Origin: Akkermansia muciniphila
Lineage (GTDB): Bacteria > Verrucomicrobiota > Verrucomicrobiia > Limisphaerales > UBA9464
DNA length: 6,822 bases
Reading direction: 5' to 3'
Assembly (NCBI GenBank): GCA_945873715.1
Contig: CAMCFL010000171.1
Location: 1 to 6,822, forward strand
Both the position numbers and the translations under genes were made by a program. Below the pieces are notes generated by a model. The model saw nothing but the letters and a program-made list of their open reading frames with translations. It was not told the DNA's origin and made no database searches. Numbering within the stretch: position 1 is the stretch's first letter; each line of letters begins with the position of its first letter. Below, one piece after another: positions 1-5,062 of the stretch.

Positions 1-669
1 ACGGCGTTCATCAGCACCGTGGCCGGGGCCTGGGCGGCGACTGATCCCAAGGCTGCCCTCGCCTGGGCCCAGCGTCTGGAGTCTCCCGAGAGCGCCAAGG
101 ACACCGTCCAGAGCATCATTGCCAGGTGGGCGCAGGATTCCCCCACCGATGCCATGGCCTTCGCCCGGAGTCTGAGCGATCCCGACGCCCAGAAGGTCGC
201 GGTTCTGGCCGCCATGAATTCCTGGGCGGAGCACAACCCGCAGGACGCCGCCCAGTCCCTCGCCTCGATCCCCGATGTCGAGATGCGCTCCGAAGCCGCT
301 TCGCGCCTGATCGAGACCTGGGCGGGGCATGAACCGGTGGCCGCCGCGCGTTGGCTGGCGGATCAACCCTTGGAGAACCGTACCGACGAAGCCGTGGCGA
401 GCCTCGCCTCCAGCCTGGCCCACTTCGAACCGGCGTCCGCCATGCAATGGGCGGCCGCCGTCCAGGATCCGGACCGACGCCGCCTCGAGACCGTCCGCCT
501 CGCGCAATCCTGGTTCCAGAACTTCCCATCCCAGGCGGAGGAATGGCTCAAGACCGCCCAACTCGATCCCCAGACTCTCCTGGAAATCGAAGTCAGCCGG
601 GCCGTACTGCCCGTCAACGGTCGCATGTTTCCGAATCTCCAAATCAACGATCTGTTGCGGAGACGGTGA
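1..669 (+). CDS. C-terminal part of a protein with six 32-residue helical repeats (5' end outside window)
   Basis: The frame is open from base 1 (Thr-Ala-Phe-Ile-Ser-Thr-Val...), so the real start lies upstream; the GTG at 19 is not needed as a start. The stop is TGA at 667-669. From the Trp codon at 31-33 the protein consists of six back-to-back units of exactly 32 residues (96 bp): 31-126, 127-222, 223-318, 319-414, 415-510 and 511-606. Most units open with WAxxxP followed by an Ala-rich stretch (WAQDSP, WAEHNP, WAGHEP; the last two are LAHFEP and WFQNFP). A 20-residue tail follows. The pattern predicts pairs of amphipathic helices stacked as a superhelix, like TPR or Sel1 solenoids, which usually act as protein-binding scaffolds. 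No catalytic motif or membrane segment is visible in this part. Proteins of this style are common in Verrucomicrobiota and mostly uncharacterised. The gene converges on the aminotransferase. Function is unknown. Confidence 0.85.
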   Translation, partial: TAFISTVAGAWAATDPKAALAWAQRLESPESAKDTVQSIIARWAQDSPTDAMAFARSLSDPDAQKVAVLAAMNSWAEHNPQDAAQSLASIPDVEMRSEAASRLIETWAGHEPVAAARWLADQPLENRTDEAVASLASSLAHFEPASAMQWAAAVQDPDRRRLETVRLAQSWFQNFPSQAEEWLKTAQLDPQTLLEIEVSRAVLPVNGRMFPNLQINDLLRRR

Positions 670-687
670 ACGAGGAACCGCAATTCC

Positions 688-811
688 TTATCCGCAGATG
701 GGGATGCCCAAGAAGGCGCCGAAGCTGAATTGGGAGTCGCACCCTGCGGGCAAGAACGATCCGGCACGAAATTGCCCCGCTATCTGCGCCATCTGCGCCC
801 TCTGCGGATAA
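688..811. repeat. 11-bp perfect inverted repeat spanning the convergent spacer, with three 9-mers at its right end
   Basis: TTATCCGCAGA (688-698) and TCTGCGGATAA (801-811) are exact reverse complements 102 bp apart, between the convergent ends of the helical-repeat gene and the aminotransferase. The right arm ends a short tandem array: ATCTGCGCC (782-790), ATCTGCGCC (791-799) and CTCTGCGGA (800-808). A weaker hairpin lies between the arms (GGGCAA 748-753 with TTGCCC 772-777, 18-nt loop). There is no T-tract, so I do not call a terminator. Short-period arrays of this TCTGCG type are, from memory, frequent in spacers of several bacterial phyla. They may be mobile or slipped-strand remnants. Confidence 0.6.
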
Positions 812-827
812 CCCTTCCGGATTAACA

Positions 828-2003
828 TCACCCTCCGTAGAACCCGCGCACCGATCGGATCACGTGATCGACCTGGGCGTCTTCCAGTTCGGGATACATC
901 GGCAGCGGCAGGATGGTGCGGGAGACGGCTTCGGCCACCGGAAAATCGCCCAGCGTCCAACCCACGTCCGCGTAGCACTTCTGGAGGTGCAATGGCTGCG
1001 GATAGTAGATGAGCGTCGGCACGCCGGACGCCGCCAGGTGCGACTGTAATTCGTCGCGGCGCTCGCTCCGCAGGGCATAGACATGCCAGCAGTGGGTGTT
1101 GCCCCCGGCGGTCATCGGCAGGTCCACCGGCACCCCCGCCAACCCCGCGCTGTAGCGGGCGGCAATCTCGCCGCGACGCGTCGTCCACCGTTTCAGGTGC
1201 GGCAGCTTCACCCGCAGGATGACCGCCTGCATCTCGTCCAGACGGGAATTGTATCCATGGAGATCATGGAAGTACCGACGTTCGATGCCGTGCACCCGCA
1301 GCATCCGCAGTTTCTTCGCCAGCGCGTCGTCCGAGGTCACGCACATGCCCCCGTCGCCGTCGGCCCCGAGGTTCTTGGTCGGATAAAAGCTGAAGCATCC
1401 GATGTCGCCGGCGGAGCCCAGTCCCTTGCCCTGCCACGAGGCCCCGATGGCCTGCGCGCAGTCTTCGACGATGCGGATCCCACGCTCCCGGGCCAGCGAC
1501 AGGAGGGCGTCCAGGTTGGCGGCCTGTCCGAACAGGTGGACCGGGATGATGGCCTTGGTGCGGGGCGTGCAGCGGCGCGCCACTTCATCGACATCCAGCG
1601 TGAAGGTCCGGGGATCGATGTCAGCGAAGACCAACCGGGCCCCGACCTGGATCACCGACTCCGCCGGTGCGATGTAGGTGAAAGGCGTGGTGATGACTTC
1701 GTCGCCGGGTCCGACATCAAGGGCCCGCAACGCCAGGGTCAGCGCATCGGATCCGGAATTCACTCCGATGCCGTGACCGGCATCGACGAAGGCGGCGATC
1801 TCCTGCTCCAGTGCCGCCACTTGAGGACCGAGGATGAAATGACCACGGTCGAGCACTTCGGTGAGCGCCTGAATGAGCTGTTCCCGGAGCGCGGTCGTCT
1901 GCGCACCCGGGTTCAAGAATGGAACCTGCATCGGGTCGAAGTGGTAAACCGTCGGTCCGCCGGGACGAAGCAAATCTTCCACGGAGGAGAGGTGAAGGGG
2001 CAT
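828..2003 (-). CDS. DegT/DnrJ/EryC1/StrS family PLP-dependent aminotransferase, probably for a nucleotide-linked keto-sugar
   Basis: This 391-residue protein has the full fold-type I sugar aminotransferase pattern. FILGPQVAALE (57-66) is followed by the phosphate-binding SGSDAL (83-88), the GPGDEVITTPFTY block (98-110) and TKAIIPVHLFGQ (149-160). EDCAQAIGA (180-188) carries Asp181, expected to contact the PLP ring nitrogen. SFYPTKNLGADGDGG (205-219) carries Lys210, the expected Schiff-base lysine, and NSRLDEMQA (252-260) follows. The family moves an amino group, usually from glutamate, to a 3- or 4-keto nucleotide sugar in the cytoplasm; overall it resembles WbpE/WlbC-like 3-aminotransferases, but the exact substrate cannot be read. 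Start choice is uncertain. ATG at 2003 has a good ribosome site (AAGGA, 7-nt gap), but relatives normally begin at the MQVPFLNPGAQ block, Met25 (ATG at 1929-1931), which lacks one. No sugar-biosynthesis neighbours are present here. Confidence 0.93.
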   Translation of the reverse strand: MPLHLSSVEDLLRPGGPTVYHFDPMQVPFLNPGAQTTALREQLIQALTEVLDRGHFILGPQVAALEQEIAAFVDAGHGIGVNSGSDALTLALRALDVGPGDEVITTPFTYIAPAESVIQVGARLVFADIDPRTFTLDVDEVARRCTPRTKAIIPVHLFGQAANLDALLSLARERGIRIVEDCAQAIGASWQGKGLGSAGDIGCFSFYPTKNLGADGDGGMCVTSDDALAKKLRMLRVHGIERRYFHDLHGYNSRLDEMQAVILRVKLPHLKRWTTRRGEIAARYSAGLAGVPVDLPMTAGGNTHCWHVYALRSERRDELQSHLAASGVPTLIYYPQPLHLQKCYADVGWTLGDFPVAEAVSRTILPLPMYPELEDAQVDHVIRSVRGFYGG

Positions 2004-2010
2004 CGGGAGT

Positions 2011-2015
2011 TCCTT
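2011..2015 (-). promoter_or_regulatory. Shine-Dalgarno site supporting the upstream start of the aminotransferase
   Basis: On the minus strand AAGGA lies 7 nt before the ATG at 2001-2003. No comparable purine-rich site precedes the alternative ATG at 1929-1931. This favours a protein with 24 extra N-terminal residues compared with its family. Confidence 0.55.
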
Positions 2016-2033
2016 GTCACCGTTGTAGGCCCG

Positions 2034-2075
2034 CTGCCCTCATCGGGCGAATCTCCCATCGCCACCTGAGGGCAG
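2034..2075 (-). promoter_or_regulatory. Two-storey hairpin in the aminotransferase leader
   Basis: The outer arms CTGCCCTCA (2034-2042) and TGAGGGCAG (2067-2075) pair perfectly over 9 bp. Inside them, after a symmetric 3x3 internal loop, GGCGA (2046-2050) and TCGCC (2059-2063) pair over 5 bp around an 8-nt loop. It sits 31 nt upstream of the aminotransferase ATG at 2003. It could be a leader RNA structure, an operator, or another intergenic repeat. No U-tract follows, so it is not a standard intrinsic terminator. It matches no riboswitch class I know. Confidence 0.45.
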
Positions 2076-2244
2076 GCGGCCTAGATGCATGACCAACTCG
2101 TCCGCATGGGCGGAGTTGCGGAAGCGGGCCGTGTCCATTGGTCCCCGATTGACGAACTGCGCGGAACGCCCGTGGCACGTGATTGGCCCAGGGGTTGGTC
2201 GAATCGCGGGGTGCACTCCGCTTCTCCGCGGCGGTGCTTTACCC

Positions 2245-2330
2245 GGACGCCGGAGGCGTCCCGGAATTTAGCCGGCGGTCGAACGACCGCCGGTTCGCAG
2301 ATCAAAGCACGATCGACCCCGGCGGGGTCG
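2245..2330. repeat. Three-hairpin intergenic repeat, copy 1
   Basis: Three consecutive GC-rich hairpins are visible. Hairpin 1 has arms GGACGCC (2245-2251) and GGCGTCC (2255-2261) around GGA. Hairpin 2 has arms CCGGCGGTC (2272-2280) and GACCGCCGG (2285-2293) around GAAC. Hairpin 3 has arms CGACCCC (2314-2320) and GGGGTCG (2324-2330) around GGC. The linkers contain CGGAANNTAGCC, GGTTCG and CGATCGA, which recur in the same order in copy 2 (4466-4553). The shared linkers with different stem sequences show that the two are members of one family. Confidence 0.75.
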
Positions 2331-2435
2331 CGGTTGCCGAGGTCCTCACCCGAAAGCCTCCCCCACGCAGCGCAGGGCTGGATCTGCGGGAGTACCTCCT
2401 CTGTCCACGCTGTTCGCGGAGAGCCGCAAATCCTC

Positions 2436-2460
2436 ACGCGGAGGCGCGAAGAACGCGGAG
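2436..2460. repeat. Short imperfect tandem array of an ACGCGGAG-type unit
   Basis: ACGCGGAG (2436-2443), GCGCGAAGA (2444-2452) and ACGCGGAG (2453-2460) form a degenerate 8-9 bp array. It looks like the short-period spacer arrays seen at 782-808 and 2544-2567. No protein-coding meaning is apparent. Confidence 0.4.
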
Positions 2461-2467
2461 GAGGCCA

Positions 2468-2488
2468 GTACCGGCGGGCCGCCGGTAC
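2468..2488. repeat. 21-nt perfect palindrome, copy 1
   Basis: Arms GTACCGGCGG (2468-2477) and CCGCCGGTAC (2479-2488) are exact reverse complements around a single G, followed by CCCCG. A nearly identical copy, with one inserted A in the right arm, lies at 4578-4604 and also runs into CCCCCG. As RNA it would form a 9-bp stem with a 3-nt loop. It is not followed by a T-run. Confidence 0.7.
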
Positions 2489-2543
2489 CCCCGTTCGAGT
2501 CAGGAGGATTCGGAACCGGCCCAACAATCAATCAGCTGCCGGC

Positions 2544-2567
2544 CTTCTCCGCTTCTCCGCTTCTCCG
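2544..2567. repeat. Three tandem copies of CTTCTCCG
   Basis: CTTCTCCG occurs three times head to tail (2544-2551, 2552-2559, 2560-2567), followed by CGG. The end of the array repeats a 16-nt word also found at 2216-2231. It lies about 50 nt downstream of the RodZ-like gene's stop on the minus strand. It is likely a slippage-prone spacer repeat. Confidence 0.65.
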
Positions 2568-2615
2568 CGGTTGGCCCCGGGCCGAAGGAACCCAAGCAGC
2601 GGGCGGGGAGAGCCT

Positions 2616-3155
2616 TTATCGCGTGGGGCGACGGGGAGTGACCGGCGCGGGCGCGGGCGCGTTGGTCGGGAGCGGAAGGGTGCCCGGAAGGGCCGGACGT
2701 TGCCGCTGATGCAGACCCGGACTCAGGATGGGTCCGGAAGTCGAAGTGGGCGTCTGCGACCGCCAGGCCTTCAGCCCGAAGTAAGAGGCAACCAACACGC
2801 CGACACCGACCAACAAGGGAAACACGATCACCCAACGGACCCGTGAAAACTGCAGCATGACCCAATCGACCAATCCCTTGCGTCGACCGGAAAGCGGAGG
2901 GGGTTCGGCGGTGTCCGGATTGTTCCGGAGCTCTTCTTCCAACTGCATCACCACCGACCCGACATCCAGCTTGAGATGGGTGGCGTAGGTCCGAACGAAT
3001 CCCTTGATGTACACTGGCGCGCTGAACGTGCTCCAGAGCCCCTCCTCCATCGCGCGGATGTAGTCCGACTTGATGTTGGTCGAATTGGCGATCTCCGTGA
3101 CGCTCAGTTGGCGCTGTTCACGACCCAGGCGCAATTGGTCCCCGACACTCGGCAT
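2616..3155 (-). CDS. Short RodZ-like protein: HTH_25 domain plus one membrane helix
   Basis: The 179-residue product begins with a Cro-like helix-turn-helix of the HTH_25/RodZ type (about 3-75): SVGDQLRLGREQRQLSVTEI, then NIKSDYIRAMEEG and the characteristic PVYIKGFVRTYATHLKLD (47-64). A basic linker (RRKG, 91-94) precedes one hydrophobic helix (about 106-128). The remaining 50 residues are low-complexity and rich in Pro, Thr and Ser. In RodZ the cytoplasmic HTH binds MreB and the outside part carries a folded DUF4115 domain; that domain is absent here, so a cell-shape role is only inferred. Topology should be N-in, C-out by the positive linker. The start at 3153-3155 has no good ribosome site. 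It follows the UPF0261-like gene by 37 nt on the same strand and is likely co-transcribed with it. A membrane-anchored DNA-binding regulator is the alternative. Confidence 0.85.
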   Translation of the reverse strand: MPSVGDQLRLGREQRQLSVTEIANSTNIKSDYIRAMEEGLWSTFSAPVYIKGFVRTYATHLKLDVGSVVMQLEEELRNNPDTAEPPPLSGRRKGLVDWVMLQFSRVRWVIVFPLLVGVGVLVASYFGLKAWRSQTPTSTSGPILSPGLHQRQRPALPGTLPLPTNAPAPAPVTPRRPTR

Positions 3156-3192
3156 GCAAGACTTGGTACCGCCTGGATGCCTGACGAAGCAA

Positions 3193-4401
3193 TCAAGGTT
3201 TCAGATTTGCCAGCAACTCCCGCACGCACAGCGCCGCGAATTCCGGGTCGTTGATGTTGCCGGGATACTCCACCACCCGGATGTCCGGACGCAGGTGCTT
3301 CTTCCATTCGCTGAACAACGCCGCATCCGCCTCCGGCCAGTGGAAGGGTTGCCCCGGAGCGCTGATCACGCTGATCCCACCCAAGGGAATCAGGACCGTC
3401 ACCGGACCGGTCGATTGATTGCATTTTTCCGCGAGGATCGCCCCCAACCGGGCGCATTCCTCCGGGTTGGTGCGCATCAGCGTCACCTGGGGATTGTGAT
3501 GATAGAACTTCCGGCCCCGGTACTTCTCGGGAACGGAGGCGGGCTCGCCGAAGTTGACCATGTCGAGACAGCCCGGGGTCACGATCGCGGGCACTCCGCG
3601 TTTGGAAGCGGCGTCCAGGCGCGTGGGCCCGGCGGTCAGCACGCCGCCCACCAATTCATCGGCCCACTCGGTGGTGGTGATGTCGAGCACGCCGGAGACG
3701 ATCCCGGATTCCACCAGGGATTCGAGGGTGCGACCGCCGGTGCCGGTGGCGGCGAAGATCATCACTTCGAACCCAGCTTCCTCGAGCAGTTGCCGGGCGT
3801 GGGTCACGCAGGGCGTGGTATTGCCGAACTGCGACGCCACGATCACCGGCTTGTCGGTCGCGCCCGCCGGAACCTTGGCCTCGACCATCCCGCAGATCGC
3901 GCCGGCGGCCTGCGCCAGCAGCAGGCGCGAGAGACGGTTCAAACCGGCCACATCGACCACACTCGGCATCATGACGATGTCCTTCACCCCCACATAGGGA
4001 GCGGTGTTGCCACTGGCGAGGGTCGACACCATCAGCTTGGGAAAACCCACCGGCAAGGCTCGCATGGCGGCGGTGCAGATGGCCGTCCCGCCGCCGCCGC
4101 CCAGGGAGATGACCCCATCGATGCGACCAGCCTGCTGAAGCTCCGCCAGCACGATCGGAGCCCCTTTGGACATGACCGTCATCGCCTCTCCGCGATCGCG
4201 TCGGGCGACCAACGCCGCCAGATCCGCACCCGCGGCCCTCGCCACCACGTCCGGTCCGATGTCCGCCACCAACTTCGGGGCGTCGAGCGTCCCCACGTCG
4301 ACCAGCAGGACCTGATGTCCGCGTTCACGGATCAATGCCGCGACGTACCCGTGTTCGTCGCCCTTCGTGTCGAATGTGCCCAGCACCGCAATGGTAGCCA
4401 T
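3193..4401 (-). CDS. UPF0261 / Tm-1-like ATP-binding domain protein
   Basis: The start at ATG 4399-4401 gives 402 residues beginning MATIAVLGTFDTKGDEH, the family's hallmark N-terminus; the open frame extends 37 codons further upstream, but those residues are Arg/Pro-rich and lie in repeat sequence. Two halves can be seen. The N-terminal half holds GTFDTKGDEH (8-17), the Gly-rich loop SLGGGGGTAICTAAM (99-113) and STLASGNTAPYVG (126-138), expected to bind nucleotide. The C-terminal half holds FAATGTGGRTLESL (216-229), DITTTEWADELVGG (240-253), TPGCLDMVNFG (275-285), IPLGGISVISAPGQPF (338-353) and EYPGNINDPEFA (378-389). The length is typical and nothing is missing. The family shares its fold with tomato Tm-1, an RNA-virus replication inhibitor, but its bacterial reaction is not established. 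A cytoplasmic location is inferred, as no signal or membrane segment is present. The RodZ-like gene follows. Confidence 0.93.
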   Translation of the reverse strand: MATIAVLGTFDTKGDEHGYVAALIRERGHQVLLVDVGTLDAPKLVADIGPDVVARAAGADLAALVARRDRGEAMTVMSKGAPIVLAELQQAGRIDGVISLGGGGGTAICTAAMRALPVGFPKLMVSTLASGNTAPYVGVKDIVMMPSVVDVAGLNRLSRLLLAQAAGAICGMVEAKVPAGATDKPVIVASQFGNTTPCVTHARQLLEEAGFEVMIFAATGTGGRTLESLVESGIVSGVLDITTTEWADELVGGVLTAGPTRLDAASKRGVPAIVTPGCLDMVNFGEPASVPEKYRGRKFYHHNPQVTLMRTNPEECARLGAILAEKCNQSTGPVTVLIPLGGISVISAPGQPFHWPEADAALFSEWKKHLRPDIRVVEYPGNINDPEFAALCVRELLANLKP

Positions 4402-4419
4402 AGAGGATGCCGTAAGCCT

Positions 4420-4441
4420 AAAGGGTCGGTGTGAAAGGGTC
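4420..4441 (-). promoter_or_regulatory. Direct repeat GACCCTTT-N6-GACCCTTT upstream of the UPF0261-like gene
   Basis: On the minus strand GACCCTTT occurs twice, 14 bp apart start to start (plus-strand AAAGGGTC at 4420-4427 and 4434-4441). The nearer copy is 18 nt from the ATG at 4401. This could be a two-site operator or a chance duplication. No clear -10/-35 pair is visible. Confidence 0.3.
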
Positions 4442-4465
4442 AGCCGCGATCTTGGGCGGCAACTC

Positions 4466-4553
4466 CACCCCGGAGGGGTGACGGAAGGTAGCCCGGGGTG
4501 GCGCGGTGCCACCCCGGGTTCGATGTGAAATCGATCGAACCCCGGAGGGATTC
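4466..4553. repeat. Three-hairpin intergenic repeat, copy 2
   Basis: This copy has the same order and orientation as 2245-2330. Hairpin 1 has arms CACCCC (4466-4471) and GGGGTG (4475-4480) around GGA. Hairpin 2 has arms CCCGGGGTGGC (4492-4502) and GCCACCCCGGG (4508-4518) around five bases. Hairpin 3 has arms GAACCCC (4537-4543) and GGGATTC (4547-4553) around GGA, with one C/A mismatch that becomes a G-U pair in minus-strand RNA. Linkers CGGAANNTAGCC (4482-4493), GGTTCG (4517-4522) and CGATCGA (4532-4538) match copy 1. It lies in the divergent spacer upstream of both the UPF0261-like gene and the LamG-like remnant. Confidence 0.75.
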
Positions 4554-4577
4554 CAGAGCTCCGCGCCCGCCCCGTCC

Positions 4578-4604
4578 GTACCGGCGGGCCGCCGGATACC
4601 CCCG
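4578..4604. repeat. 21-nt palindrome, copy 2 (one-base insertion)
   Basis: The sequence matches 2468-2488 except for one A inserted in the right arm (GCCGGATAC instead of GCCGGTAC), and it runs into CCCCCG in the same way. It lies 24 nt after the second three-hairpin repeat. In copy 1 the equivalent gap is 137 nt. Confidence 0.65.
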
Positions 4605-4666
4605 ATCACAGGGAGACTCCTCCGAGCCGTGACAGCCCGGAAACCCCATGATTATCCTCGCTCCGC

Positions 4667-5026
4667 ATGCGCTCCCACCGTCTGCCCCGACTGGCCACTC
4701 TCCTGACCCTTGCCAGCTCCCTTTCCTTCGCCGTTCAGGCGTAACTTCCCTTCGGACTGCTGGCCGATTTCCGGTTCTCCGGGTGCGTCCACAACGCGGC
4801 CCGCGCCACGCCGGGGCTGGAAGCCAAGACGGCGAAATTTGCCAACGATCGCTTCGGCAACTCCCAGCAAGCCCTCCTCACCACGGGCAGCGGGTTCGTC
4901 GGGTCTGGCCAGATCGACCATTTCAAGAATCGCCTTTCCTGGACCTGGCCGGGATGGGTGCGGCCGGACGATCTCAGTCCGGCCACGCCCGGCAATTTCT
5001 ACTCGGGAGGCAACGCCAACCGATAG
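4667..5026 (+). pseudogene. Broken gene for an exported LamG-like protein: signal peptide, in-frame TAA, LamG-like remnant
   Basis: ATG at 4667-4669 begins a 25-codon leader with a textbook signal peptide: a basic start (MRSHRLPR), a hydrophobic core (LATLLTLASSLSFA) and the end AVQA, suited to signal peptidase I. Codon 26 is TAA (4742-4744). The same frame then stays open to TAG at 5024-5026, and its translation reads as protein: GLLADFRFSG (30-39) and AKFANDRFGNSQQALLTTGS (56-75). These resemble the opening strands of LamG/concanavalin-like domains in Verrucomicrobiota (the G-L-V-A-x-Y-x-F-x-G and D-R-F-G-N pattern). A normal LamG domain has about 150-200 residues, so this one is also cut short. 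The likely history is one substitution making TAA plus loss of the 3' part. An assembly error at one base is possible. No ribosome site is seen. Confidence 0.65.
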
Positions 5027-5062
5027 TGGCGCCTCGACCCGCGGGAGTGACATCCTCGCGGC

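Larger units (their letters stand above)
2076..2615. other. Gene-free spacer rich in repeats
   Basis: I see no convincing gene here. The left part (2089-2271) has a 60-codon plus-strand reading frame beginning MTNSSAWAELRKRA, but it ends inside the hairpin repeat at 2245-2330, has no clear ribosome site and is probably repeat-derived. The rest holds the three-hairpin repeat, the 21-nt palindrome, the ACGCGGAG-type array and the CTTCTCCG array, listed separately. A 16-nt word, CTCCGCTTCTCCGCGG, occurs exactly at 2216-2231 and again at 2555-2570. The region separates the aminotransferase from the RodZ-like gene, so they are probably not co-transcribed. No convincing sigma-70 promoter was found on either strand. 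Confidence 0.6.

Noticed and set aside
748..777. Possible intrinsic terminator (GGGCAA / TTGCCC)
   Set aside because: The stem is short with an 18-nt loop and there is no T-run on either strand.
1083..2069. Long plus-strand open frame (328 codons)
   Set aside because: It lies antisense to the aminotransferase, whose motifs are complete. The translation is Arg/Gly/Val-rich with no recognisable domain, as expected of a high-GC shadow frame.
2085..2846. Plus-strand open frame of 253 codons
   Set aside because: It runs through the hairpin repeats and into the antisense of the RodZ-like gene. Its composition is that of translated repeat DNA.
3070..4434. Plus-strand open frame of 454 codons
   Set aside because: It is antisense to the UPF0261-like gene and to part of the RodZ-like gene. 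The His/Arg/Gly-rich translation without domains marks it as a shadow.
4402..4512. 37-codon upstream extension of the UPF0261-like protein
   Set aside because: The conserved family start is MATIAVLGTFDTKG at 4401. The extra residues are Arg/Pro/Ser-rich and are encoded partly by the three-hairpin repeat.
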